NCBI GenBank assembly: GCA_048217285.1
Contig: DBFWVW010000067.1
Location: 1 to 64,000, forward strand
Reading direction: 5' to 3'
DNA from: CAG-103 sp048217285
GTDB taxonomy: Bacteria > Bacillota > Clostridia > Oscillospirales > Oscillospiraceae
Length of the DNA: 64,000 nucleotides
A program made the position numbers and the translations under genes. Within the stretch, counting starts at the first letter, position 1; each line of letters starts with the position of its first letter. Shown here piece by piece: positions 1 through 6,627 of this stretch. A model generated the notes under the pieces. The model made no database searches. It saw nothing but the letters and a program-made list of their open reading frames with translations, and was not told where the DNA came from.

Positions 1-140
1 GCGCGAAGAACGCCGGCCTGAAGCAGGCCATCGAGCACGTGCTGAAGTTCAAAGTCGTTGAGCTGAAGACCGACCCGCAGCTGATGGGCGCTCTGGGTGC
101 TGCCGAGTACGCTCGCCAGAAGGGTCTCGCCAAGAAGTAA
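1..140 (+). CDS. 2-hydroxyacyl-CoA dehydratase activator (BadF/BadG/BcrA/BcrD-type ATPase), C-terminal fragment
   Basis: Only the last 45 codons are present (reading from base 3, stop TAA at 138-140); the gene starts before the window. The tail DPQLMGALGAAEYARQKG matches the conserved end of the acyl-CoA dehydratase activase family, where a P-x-x-x-G-A-x-G-A-A segment closes the second actin-like ATPase lobe. Family role: a homodimeric [4Fe-4S] ATPase that injects one electron into the dehydratase to start radical dehydration of a 2-hydroxyacyl-CoA. The dehydratase subunits themselves are 45 kb away at 44812-47546, with no activator beside them, so this may be their partner (inference). The identification rests on a short stretch. 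Confidence 0.7.
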   Translation, partial: AKNAGLKQAIEHVLKFKVVELKTDPQLMGALGAAEYARQKGLAKK

Positions 141-152
141 GGAGACGATTAC

Positions 153-308
153 ATGAAACTGTTGAAGAAGCTTCTCGCCATTCTGCTGGCTACCTCCGGC
201 GCTCTGTTCACCGTGTACCAGTTCAATCTGGATATGAAGCTCGTTGGCTGGCTGTACAATGTCCTCCATGAGTTCCATACCCGCAAGCCGGTTACGACCG
301 AGTTCTAA
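153..308 (+). CDS. Small single-span membrane protein linked to dehydratase activator
   Basis: 51 residues, ATG at 153, with a GGAG Shine-Dalgarno at 141-144 just after the activator stop at 140, so the two genes are cotranscribed. The N-terminus is basic (MKLLKK) followed by one hydrophobic segment (about residues 7-24), then Y-Q-F-N-L-D-M-K, an amphipathic stretch and a basic R-K near the end. The protein at 47563-47724, which follows the dehydratase subunits, has the same layout and the same Y-x-F-N-L-D-x-K core. I know of no named family for it. The association with dehydratase genes at two loci suggests an accessory or membrane anchor role, which is inference only. Confidence 0.72.
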   Translation: MKLLKKLLAILLATSGALFTVYQFNLDMKLVGWLYNVLHEFHTRKPVTTEF

Positions 309-320
309 GGAAATCCTGCA

Positions 321-352
321 AGCGGCCGCTGATTACTCAGCGGCCGCTTTTG
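321..352 (+). terminator. Intrinsic terminator after the activator/small-protein operon
   Basis: Stem AGCGGCCGCTGA / TCAGCGGCCGCT with a 4-nt loop, followed by TTTT at 348-351. It starts 12 bases after the stop of the small membrane protein. Confidence 0.85.
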
Positions 353-375
353 TCTATGCTGAGCATAGACAAAAG
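347..375. repeat. Perfect 14-bp-arm inverted repeat abutting the terminator
   Basis: CTTTTGTCTATGCT (347-360) and its exact reverse complement AGCATAGACAAAAG (362-375) are separated by a single G. The left arm overlaps the T-tract of the terminator at 321-352. On the minus strand it lies downstream of the 55-residue ORF at 417-584, so it may act with the GC-rich hairpin as a two-way terminator between convergent operons. Confidence 0.7.
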
Positions 376-416
376 CAACCGCTGCGCGGCAAAGCATCCA
401 ATTCCATGCGGCATTC

Positions 417-584
417 TTATCCCCAGTATCCGGAGATGCCGTCCGGTGCGTGCGCCTTGCTCGGCGGGACGGCGTCGTTTTTCCGGTTGCCGTGCGGGAC
501 GCTGTGGTCGCACGCCGCCGCGCGCTGATCGTGCCCGGTCGGCACCGGCGCGGGCTTGCGCCCGCCACGTTTGTCTTCTTTCAT
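417..584 (-). CDS. Putative 55-residue protein downstream of spoVAC
   Basis: Begins with ATG at 584, twelve bases after the spoVAC stop, preceded by a strong AAGGAGG site (586-593 region, minus strand), and ends TAA at 417-419. The product starts MKEDKRGGRKPAPVPTGHD and ends GYWG; it is basic, rich in Pro, His and Gly, has one Cys and no membrane segment or signal peptide. I do not recognise the family. The ribosome site and tight spacing behind a forespore gene argue that it is translated with spoVAC and could be a small spore protein; this is inference. Confidence 0.5.
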   Translation of the reverse strand: MKEDKRGGRKPAPVPTGHDQRAAACDHSVPHGNRKNDAVPPSKAHAPDGISGYWG

Positions 585-596
585 GTTTCCTCCTTA

Positions 597-1040
597 TCAG
601 GCCAGCCCAAAGACGGCCAGGATCAGTCCGTAGATCACGCTTGTGCTGATGCCGTAGACGATCACCGGCCCTGCGATCGTGAAGATCTTGACCGCCGTGC
701 CCGTGACGAAGCCCTCGGTTTTGAATTCCAGCGCCGGGGACACGACGGAGTTTGCAAACCCCGTGATCGGCACCAGTGACCCGGCCCCGGCGAACCGCGC
801 CAGATCGTCGTAAACGCCCAGTCCTGTCAGCAGGGCACCGAGAAACACCAGCGTGATCGAGCACCACGTTGCCGCCACGGTCGCCGGTGCGCCCCAGAAT
901 TCATACAGATTCACCAGCGCTTGGCCGACCACGCAGATCACGCCGCCGACCAGTCCCGCACGCAGCAGATCGCCCCAGATGGGCGAGCGCGGCGAGAGCG
1001 AATCGACAAACACCGCATATTCTTCGTTGCTCATGCGCAT
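597..1040 (-). CDS. spoVAC: Stage V sporulation protein AC (SpoVAC)
   Basis: About 147 residues with several membrane segments. Diagnostic motifs are ALLTGLGVYDDLARFAGAGS followed by VPITGFANSVVSPALEFKTEG, the core signature of SpoVAC. In the family, SpoVAC is a mechanosensitive-type channel subunit in the spore inner membrane that moves Ca-dipicolinate during sporulation and germination. The start at 1040 (MRMSNEEY) has AGGAG 8 bases upstream; ATG 1034 is an alternative. An upstream in-frame extension to 1151 runs into a terminator hairpin and is rejected. Unusual: spoVAD and spoVAE do not follow; instead a 55-residue ORF does, so the SpoVA set is split or reduced here. Confidence 0.93.
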   Translation of the reverse strand: MRMSNEEYAVFVDSLSPRSPIWGDLLRAGLVGGVICVVGQALVNLYEFWGAPATVAATWCSITLVFLGALLTGLGVYDDLARFAGAGSLVPITGFANSVVSPALEFKTEGFVTGTAVKIFTIAGPVIVYGISTSVIYGLILAVFGLA

Positions 1041-1103
1041 TGACCTCATCTCCTGCGCACAGTATGGCCGCGCGCGTTGAAACCTATGCAAATAAAACAA
1101 TGC

Positions 1104-1148
1104 AAAAAAAGCGTCTCCGCGCGCAAAACGCACGGAGACGCTTTTTTT
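1104..1148. terminator. Bidirectional terminator between ogt and spoVAC
   Basis: Arms AAAAAAAGCGTCTCCG (1104-1119) and CGGAGACGCTTTTTTT (1133-1148) around a 13-nt loop. A-run and T-run on both sides make it work in either direction; it separates ogt from spoVAC, both on the minus strand. The remaining 1149-1328 region shows no supported gene. Confidence 0.85.
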
Positions 1149-1328
1149 CAATGGAAATGAACTGTGTTAATGTGCTTATGCCGCGTCGGAAAAGCGAGAC
1201 GTTGGATGACCTGCGCCAACCGGAATGCTTTCCGCGTGACCCTCCGGATTCGGTATGTGCATATCGACCCGGACTTCTTCGCAATTCATGTTGGATCTGC
1301 GCTCTTCTCATTTTTTCAGTGGGGCACC

Positions 1329-1784
1329 TTATTTTAAAATAGAAATTCCCTCGAGCGCCAGCAGTTTTCGCTTCGTCTCCACCCCGCCGGCATAGCCGGT
1401 GAGCGAGCCGTCCGCGCCGATGACGCGGTGGCAGGGGATGAGGATCGGCAGCGGGTTGCGGTGGTTTGCCATGCCGACGGCACGCGCTGCCCGCGGATTG
1501 CCGATGGCGGCGGCCAGCTCGCCATAGGTGCGCGTCTCGCCATAGGGGATGGTGCGCAGCGCCGCCCAGACCCGCTGCTGAAACGCCGTGCCGCGCGGTG
1601 CGAGCGGCAGGTCAAATGTGCGCCGCGTGCCCGCGAAGTATTCGCGCAGCTGCGCCTCGGCAGCGTCGAGCAGTGGCGAGACGTCCTGCGCGACGCCCGC
1701 GCCGAAGCGGATGGCCGTGACGGCATTCTCGTCTGCTTCCAGCGTCAGCGGGCCGATGGGCGTCTCGATGGTACGTGCGTTCAT
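1329..1784 (-). CDS. ogt: Methylated-DNA--[protein]-cysteine S-methyltransferase
   Basis: 151 residues. The C-terminal domain carries the suicide acceptor motif PCHRV (in PILIPCHRVIGADGSLTGYAGG) and the preceding helix-turn-helix region AFQQRVWAALRTIPYGETRTYGEL typical of MGMT/Ogt. The enzyme transfers O6-alkyl groups from guanine in DNA to its own Cys, a one-shot repair reaction. The short N-terminal domain (IETPIGPLTLEADENAVTAI) fits Ogt rather than Ada. Its ATG overlaps the stop of the upstream gene (1781-2188) as ATGA, indicating translational coupling. Confidence 0.95.
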   Translation of the reverse strand: MNARTIETPIGPLTLEADENAVTAIRFGAGVAQDVSPLLDAAEAQLREYFAGTRRTFDLPLAPRGTAFQQRVWAALRTIPYGETRTYGELAAAIGNPRAARAVGMANHRNPLPILIPCHRVIGADGSLTGYAGGVETKRKLLALEGISILK

Positions 1785-2188
1785 GCTTCGACTACCAGAT
1801 TTTCCACACCGGACTTTTCAAACTCGTCCATGTATTCGTCCATGCGGGCGTTGAGTTCCGTATAGTCGGCCGGCTCGCTGTCGAGACAGCCGAGGTCGCG
1901 CCGCGCCAGTTCTTCGGCCAGAATGTCGAAAAACACGGCGTCCTCATAGTCGGCGATGGCCTCGTGAATACCGCCGTTTTCGTAGGCGGGCGAGGGGAAA
2001 ATGTGCCCCTGCCAGCGGGAAATGAGCGCGTTCATGCCGTTTTTGGCGCACTGCGCAAAGAGCTTTTCCTGCAAAATATCGTAATCCTCAAACCGGTCTT
2101 TCTCGCGCGTGGAGTTGAGGATCCAGTTGCCGATGTAGACGAGATCCAGCAGCCGCCGGAACTCCTTGTCGGTGAGTTCTATGTTCAT
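1781..2188 (-). CDS. Conserved hypothetical acidic protein, 135 residues
   Basis: Start ATG at 2188 with GGGAGGG about 8 bases upstream; the stop overlaps the ogt start by ATGA. The product (MNIELTDKEFRRLLDLVYIG at the start) is acidic, soluble and helical, with a Trp/Tyr-rich first third and an acidic C-terminus (YTELNARMDEYMDEFEKSG). No signal peptide, membrane segment or metal motif is evident. I do not recognise a family. Coupling to ogt suggests joint expression but not necessarily related function. A longer in-frame extension to 2500 is rejected because it has no ribosome site and overlaps the divergent gene. Confidence 0.8.
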   Translation of the reverse strand: MNIELTDKEFRRLLDLVYIGNWILNSTREKDRFEDYDILQEKLFAQCAKNGMNALISRWQGHIFPSPAYENGGIHEAIADYEDAVFFDILAEELARRDLGCLDSEPADYTELNARMDEYMDEFEKSGVENLVVEA

Positions 2189-2314
2189 CCGGTCATCCCT
2201 CCCGACGGGAGCCTGCGCCCCCGAAAATGGCTTGCATCCGCAGCGGTCGGCGGCGGATGCGCTTATGCTACCATTATAGCAAACGGCGGCGGGAAATTCT
2301 ACACCATTTTTCTG

Positions 2315-2343
2315 TTGCGAAGTTGGACAAAACAGTATATGAT
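2315..2343 (+). promoter_or_regulatory. Candidate sigma-A promoter for DUF1934-argS
   Basis: TTGCGA (2315-2320), 17-bp spacer, TATGAT (2338-2343), 36 bases before the gene start at 2379. The surrounding AT-rich patch stands out from the GC-rich coding sequence. Confidence 0.55.
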
Positions 2344-2378
2344 AATAGAATCGCACTGTTATGCAAAGGAGGCGGCGT

Positions 2379-2801
2379 ATGCAGGTCGTCATCACGATCG
2401 AGGGCTCCCAGGCCGATGCCCTGGAGCAGCAGCCGGACGAGCTGGTGCAGTTTTCGACCGACGGGGAGTATACCTGCGTTGACGGCTGCGGGATGCTCAC
2501 CTATCCCGAGAGCGAACTGACCGGCATGGCCGGTACGCGCACGACCATCACCTTCACGCCGGACAGTGCCGTGCTCAAACGCAGCGGCACCGTCACGAGC
2601 CGAATGGTCTTTTCCCCCGGGGCGCGCAACGCGTTTTTGTACCAGACGCCGTATGGCACCAGCACAGTCGGGCTGGAGACGCAGCACTACCGCTCCACGC
2701 TTGGCGAGCACGGCGGGGTGCTGGAGCTGCTGTATGTGGTGGATTTTGACCACGCCTGCGCCAACCGCAACCAGCTAAAGATCACTGTCCGAGAACAATA
2801 A
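2379..2801 (+). CDS. DUF1934 (YwiB-type) beta-barrel protein
   Basis: 140 residues, ATG 2379 with AGGAGG at 2368-2373. Sequence features of DUF1934: an N-terminal strand MQVVITIEGSQ, the segment YTCVDGCGMLTYPESELTGM, T-x-T-I-T-F, and the tail LELLYVVDFDHACANRNQLKI. The family adopts a calycin-like barrel of unknown ligand. As in Bacillus (ywiB-argS) it immediately precedes argS, 30 bases upstream, so the pair is probably cotranscribed. Function is not known; the conserved neighbour is the best clue. Confidence 0.88.
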   Translation: MQVVITIEGSQADALEQQPDELVQFSTDGEYTCVDGCGMLTYPESELTGMAGTRTTITFTPDSAVLKRSGTVTSRMVFSPGARNAFLYQTPYGTSTVGLETQHYRSTLGEHGGVLELLYVVDFDHACANRNQLKITVREQ

Positions 2802-2830
2802 GATTATAGAAGAATAGAGGGTAACTGATT

Positions 2831-4528
2831 ATGGCCAATCGAATCGAACAGGCACGCGCCGCGGTGGATGCGTGCATCCGGGAAGCATATCTGCGCGCCG
2901 CCGCCGCGGGCACTCTGCCCGAGGGCGCGGACGTGCGTGGCTCCGTCGAGCAGCCGAAGGACACCGCCAACGGCGACTTTGCCGCCAACCATGCCATGGC
3001 ATCGGCCAAGACCATGCATATGGCTCCGCGCAAGATTGCCGAGGCGCTCATGGCGCACATGGAGCTGGACGGCACGTGGTTTGCCTCTGTCGAGGCGGCC
3101 GGGCCGGGCTTTTTGAATTTCCGCCTGTCCGACAAGTGGTATCAGGACGTGCTGACAGCCGTGGATGAATCCGGCGCGGACTACGGCCGTGTGGATGACG
3201 GCCACGGTGAGAAGGTCATGGTGGAGTTCGTATCCGCCAACCCGACCGGTCCCATGACAATCGGCAACGCGCGCGGTGGCGTGCTCGGCGACGCGCTCGC
3301 GTCCGTGCTCGACCGCGCGGGCTACAATGTTTGGCGTGAGTTTTACGTCAATGACGCCGGCAATCAGGTCGACCTGTTCGGCAAGTCCATCGAGGCGCGC
3401 TACCTCCAGTTCATTCAGGGCGAGGACGCCGTGGAATTTCCGGATAACGGCTACCACGGCGATGACATTAAAGAACTTGCCAGGCTGATCTACGAGCGCG
3501 ACGGCGACAAGTATCTCACCGTGCCGAGCGATGAGCGCTGCGCGGCGTTTGTGGCCTTTGGCCTGCCGTACAACATCGCACGTATGCAGCGCGATCTTGA
3601 GCGCTATCGCATCCATTTTGACCAGTGGTTCCTCGAGAGCAGCCTGCACAGCTCCGGCTACGTGGCCGAGACCGTGCAGATCCTTGTGGACGCCGGCCTG
3701 ACGTATGAAAAAGACGGCGCGCTCTGGCTGCGCAACACCGACCTTGGCGCAGACAAGGACGAGGTCCTGCGCCGCTCGAACGGGTTTTATACGTACTACG
3801 CGGTCGACATCGCCTACCACCGCAACAAATTCATCGAGCGCGGCTTTGACCGCGTCATCGACGTCTGGGGCGCCGACCATCACGGCCACGCCATCCGCTT
3901 TGCCGCGACCATGCGCGCACCCGCGCTGGGACTAGAGGGCCGCAAGCTCGACTTCCTCATCATGCAGATGGTGCGCCTTATGCGCGGTGACGAGATCGTC
4001 AAGGTCTCCAAGCGCACGGGCAAGGCGCTCTCGCTCGCGGACCTCATGGACGAGATTGGCGTGGACGCCTGCCGCTTTTTCTTCAATGCCAAGCCGGACA
4101 CGCATCTGGAGTTTGACCTCGACCTCGCCGTGCGGCAGGACAGTGAAAACCCCGTCTATTATGTCCAGTATGCGCACGCGCGCATCTGCACGCTGCTGGC
4201 CGCTATGGCGGAGGCCGGCTGCGTTGTGCCTGCGGCTGCGGATGTGGACGTATCCCTGCTCACGACACCGCAGGAGCGCGAGCTCATCAAGCAGATCGCC
4301 ATGCTCCCCGAGGAGATCCACCTCGCCGCGCGCGATTACGATCCCAGCCGCATCAACCGTTACGTGACGGAGCTGGCCGCGCGCTTCCACCGGTTCTATA
4401 ATGTCTGCCGCATCAAGGACGCGGAGCCTGCCGTTCGCGATGCCCGCCTGAAGCTGGCCGACACGACGCGCCGCGTGCTCGAGATCGGCCTCGGTATCAT
4501 TGGCGTGACCGCACCGGAAAAAATGTGA
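2831..4528 (+). CDS. argS: Arginyl-tRNA synthetase
   Basis: 565 residues, normal length for class Ia ArgS. Order: N-terminal Add1 domain (about 1-110), Rossmann catalytic core with VSANPTGPMTIGNARGG at the HIGH position, KVSKRTGKALSLADL at the KMSKS position (about residue 395), and an anticodon-binding DALR domain ending in RVLEIGLGIIGVTAPEKM. It charges tRNA-Arg with arginine using ATP. Odd point: the signature normally written H-x-G-H reads T-I-G-N here, so the first His is Thr and the second Asn. The rest of the core is intact and the reading frame is clean, so the gene is probably functional. Confidence 0.96.
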   Translation: MANRIEQARAAVDACIREAYLRAAAAGTLPEGADVRGSVEQPKDTANGDFAANHAMASAKTMHMAPRKIAEALMAHMELDGTWFASVEAAGPGFLNFRLSDKWYQDVLTAVDESGADYGRVDDGHGEKVMVEFVSANPTGPMTIGNARGGVLGDALASVLDRAGYNVWREFYVNDAGNQVDLFGKSIEARYLQFIQGEDAVEFPDNGYHGDDIKELARLIYERDGDKYLTVPSDERCAAFVAFGLPYNIARMQRDLERYRIHFDQWFLESSLHSSGYVAETVQILVDAGLTYEKDGALWLRNTDLGADKDEVLRRSNGFYTYYAVDIAYHRNKFIERGFDRVIDVWGADHHGHAIRFAATMRAPALGLEGRKLDFLIMQMVRLMRGDEIVKVSKRTGKALSLADLMDEIGVDACRFFFNAKPDTHLEFDLDLAVRQDSENPVYYVQYAHARICTLLAAMAEAGCVVPAAADVDVSLLTTPQERELIKQIAMLPEEIHLAARDYDPSRINRYVTELAARFHRFYNVCRIKDAEPAVRDARLKLADTTRRVLEIGLGIIGVTAPEKM

Positions 4529-4549
4529 TCTCGATATACACAATGCACA

Positions 4550-4584
4550 GCTCTCCCACCGCATACGCGGGGGAGGGCGTTTTT
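4550..4584 (+). terminator. Terminator after argS
   Basis: GC-rich imperfect hairpin (GCTCTCCCACCGC / GCGGGGGAGGGC) followed by TTTTT at 4580-4584. Confidence 0.7.
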
Positions 4585-4686
4585 GCATTTTTGTCCGGAA
4601 ACGGCAACAGCGTGCCGCCGGAGAGTGGCGACACGCTGCTGTCGAGAGAGCAAAAATAAGAAGAGAAAAGAAAAAAATCGGAAGAA

Positions 4687-4711
4687 CGTTGAGTTAATTT
4701 ATTAACTAACG
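4687..4711. repeat. 25-bp AT-rich imperfect palindrome between convergent genes
   Basis: CGTTgAGTTAAT-TT-ATTAACTaACG: arms match except one position. It lies in an AT-rich patch (4660-4830) between argS and spmB, which converge. It has no flanking T-tract of terminator type and no start codon near it, so its role is unclear. Confidence 0.6.
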
Positions 4712-4834
4712 TGATTATTTTATAACACATTTCTGCGGCGTTGTAAAGTGAAAAATAAGACTTTTTTCAAAATAGGCGTTTCGTCAAAAAAATATCAACT
4801 AGTTCAGATGGTTTTGTGCAATCTGTCTGCTGCT

Positions 4835-5365
4835 TTAGGTACCCCAGATCCAGCGCACGAGCGCGGCGGCCACGAGAAAGCCGGTCAGGTCGGCGGCGAC
4901 GGCGGCGGGGATCGCCCAGCGGCTGCGCCGGACGCCGCAGGCGCCGAAATATACGGCCAGCACGTAGAACGTTGTCTCGGTCGAACCGAGCATGACGGCG
5001 GCGGTGCGCCCGATGCGGGAATCTGGCCCATAGGTGCCGATGATATCACTTGCTGCGGCCAGCGCGCCGCTGCCGCTGACCGGCCGCACAATCATGAGGA
5101 TTGCCGTCTCCGGTGGGATACCGAGCCATGCCAGCACCGGTGCACACAGACGCGTGAGCGCATTGAGTGCCCCGGAGGCGCGCAGCATACTCACGGCTGC
5201 GAGCAGCGCGACAAGGGCAGGGAAGATGCGCACCACGGTTTTCAGCCCGTCGAGCGCTCCGGCTGTCAGCGCGGAAAAAACGTCGGTTCCGGTCAGCGCG
5301 CCGTAGAGCCCCACACCGGCCAGCAGCACCGGGACAGTCAGCGCCAGCACATCGCTCACCGCCAT
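4835..5365 (-). CDS. spmB: Spore maturation protein B (SpmB)
   Basis: 176 residues, membrane protein. Family features: the gate-type segment LKTVVRIFPALVALLAAVSMLRASGA and the conserved ILMIVRPVSGSGALAAASDIIGTYGPDS, followed by GSTETTFYVLAVYFGACGVRR. SpmA and SpmB are nucleoside-recognition/gate-domain proteins needed for spore core dehydration in Bacillus and Clostridium. The start at 5365 (MAVSDVLALT) lies 10 bases inside the end of spmA and follows a GGGAAAGG site; the extension to 5428 is in another gene's coding sequence. Translationally coupled to spmA. Confidence 0.93.
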   Translation of the reverse strand: MAVSDVLALTVPVLLAGVGLYGALTGTDVFSALTAGALDGLKTVVRIFPALVALLAAVSMLRASGALNALTRLCAPVLAWLGIPPETAILMIVRPVSGSGALAAASDIIGTYGPDSRIGRTAAVMLGSTETTFYVLAVYFGACGVRRSRWAIPAAVAADLTGFLVAAALVRWIWGT

Positions 5366-5934
5366 ATGCGTGCCAGCCCTTTCCCGGCCAGCAGTCCCAC
5401 CGTGACCGAGCACAGGGAGGTCGCCCACACGGCCGGCAGAATATCAAACGGCACGGCCGCGCCCGCTGTCTCGCGCACGGCGGCGATCGTGACCGGCAGC
5501 AGCTGGATCGATGCCGTGTTGAGCACCACCAGCAGGCACAGCTCGTCGCTGGCGGCGTCGCCCCGGATCTCATGCGCCATCGCCTGCGCGGCGCGCACGC
5601 CGGCTGGCGTTGCCGCGTTGCCGAGTCCGAGCAGATTCGCGCTCACATTCATGCTCAGTGCGTCGAGCGTCTGCGCATCGCGCGACGCGTGCGGAAACAA
5701 CCGCCGCAGTACCGGCTGCAGCAGTTTCGACAGACCGGCTGCGATGCCGCTGCGCCGCATGACCTCCATCACACCCGACCACAGGCAGATCATGCCGCCC
5801 ACTGTCAGGCAAAATGTGATCGCTTGCTGCACGCCCTGTGCCGCCGCTGCGCCGACGGCCGCGCTCTGGCCGGTCGCCGCGCCGAAGACCAGCGCTATGC
5901 ACACCATGCCTACCCAGATCCAGGTTAATGCCAT
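5356..5934 (-). CDS. spmA: Spore maturation protein A (SpmA)
   Basis: 192 residues with about five hydrophobic segments. The motif SMNVSANLLGLGNAATPAGVRA is the SpmA signature; the VLNTASIQLLPVTIAAVR segment is also typical. It acts with SpmB in the forespore or spore membrane during core dehydration. ATG at 5934 with an AAAGGA-type site upstream. spmA precedes and overlaps spmB, the usual gene order. The long upstream gap to 6145 has no obvious sporulation-sigma promoter that I can call with certainty. Confidence 0.94.
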   Translation of the reverse strand: MALTWIWVGMVCIALVFGAATGQSAAVGAAAAQGVQQAITFCLTVGGMICLWSGVMEVMRRSGIAAGLSKLLQPVLRRLFPHASRDAQTLDALSMNVSANLLGLGNAATPAGVRAAQAMAHEIRGDAASDELCLLVVLNTASIQLLPVTIAAVRETAGAAVPFDILPAVWATSLCSVTVGLLAGKGLARIWR

Positions 5935-6221
5935 CTCCGTTTCATCCTTTCTGAATCGCCGTGCGAATGCTGCTGCCCGATCGTGAATTGCTGCGTGCCC
6001 TCACTGTACGCTTGTATCCAAACCGAAAGAACCCGATATCCCGGGAATATGCGGATTCGCTATCATAAGATAGGTGATGGGACGCGATTGCCTTTCCGGT
6101 TACGTTTTGCTTAAAAAATTTAATATTTCGGTGATTATTCACAAAAACATATTATGCTTGCACGTGCCAAAATATGCAAATGGTAGAAAAACGCAATTCA
6201 TCGGACAAGTTGGCGCGAATT
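5935..6221. other. Intergenic region upstream of spmA and abrB
   Basis: AT-rich divergent intergenic region. The only element I can point to is a possible minus-strand promoter, TTGCAT-17 bp-CATAAT (read on the minus strand; forward positions 6151-6179), about 215 bases before spmA. A 66-codon minus-strand frame at 5942-6142 lacks a ribosome site and is not called. Confidence 0.4.
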
Positions 6222-6251
6222 CGTTGACTTTTTGTCAACGTTTGGTATAAT
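6222..6251 (+). promoter_or_regulatory. abrB promoter with a palindrome over the -35 box
   Basis: TTGACT (6224-6229), 16-bp spacer, TATAAT (6246-6251). The -35 box is embedded in CGTTGAC-TTTTT-GTCAACG (6222-6240), a perfect 7-bp-arm inverted repeat. That placement fits a repressor operator, possibly for AbrB autoregulation (inference). Confidence 0.7.
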
Positions 6252-6320
6252 GCAGTTGTTGAAATGAATGAACGATCGAATAATTCACATTTATCCCATT
6301 CGCATTGGAGGCAATTTGCT

Positions 6321-6566
6321 ATGAAGTCTACAGGTATTGTTAGAAAAGTTGACGAGCTTGGCCGTATCGTGCTGCCCATCGAGCTGAGAAGAACCCTTGG
6401 CATCGAGGAAAAAGACCGCATTGAGATCTTCGTGGATGGCGAGTCCATCATCCTGCGCAAGTATCAGCCGGCCTGCATCTTCTGTGATAACGCGAAAGAC
6501 ATCATCAACTACAAGGGCAAGAATATCTGCCCCGACTGCATCCGCGCCATGAACGAGAAGCTCTGA
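6321..6566 (+). CDS. abrB: AbrB-family transition-state regulator with a zinc-ribbon tail
   Basis: 81 residues, ATG 6321 with TTGGAGGC upstream at 6306-6313. Residues 1-50 form the swapped-hairpin DNA-binding domain (MKSTGIVRKVDELGRIVLPI, then ELRRTLGIEEKDRIEIFVDG), closely matching AbrB/SpoVT. The C-terminus has two Cys pairs (CIFC and CPDC, residues about 53-76) that look like a small zinc ribbon, a variant seen in clostridial AbrB proteins. The role in the family is repression of post-exponential and sporulation genes. It converges with rsmI, which matches the yabB-yabC-abrB neighbourhood of Bacillus except for orientation. Confidence 0.93.
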   Translation: MKSTGIVRKVDELGRIVLPIELRRTLGIEEKDRIEIFVDGESIILRKYQPACIFCDNAKDIINYKGKNICPDCIRAMNEKL

Positions 6567-6575
6567 GCACGGAGC

Positions 6576-6612
6576 AAAAAAGTCCCCTGACCGCCGGTCA
6601 GGGGACTTTTTT
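6576..6612. terminator. Bidirectional terminator between abrB and rsmI
   Basis: AAAAAAGTCCCCTGACC and GGTCAGGGGACTTTTTT arms around a 3-nt loop; serves both convergent genes. Confidence 0.92.
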
Positions 6613-6627
6613 GTCGTCCGCAGCGCC

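Noticed and set aside
5942..6142. 66-codon minus-strand open frame upstream of spmA
   Set aside because: No ribosome site, unusual composition and no recognisable family.
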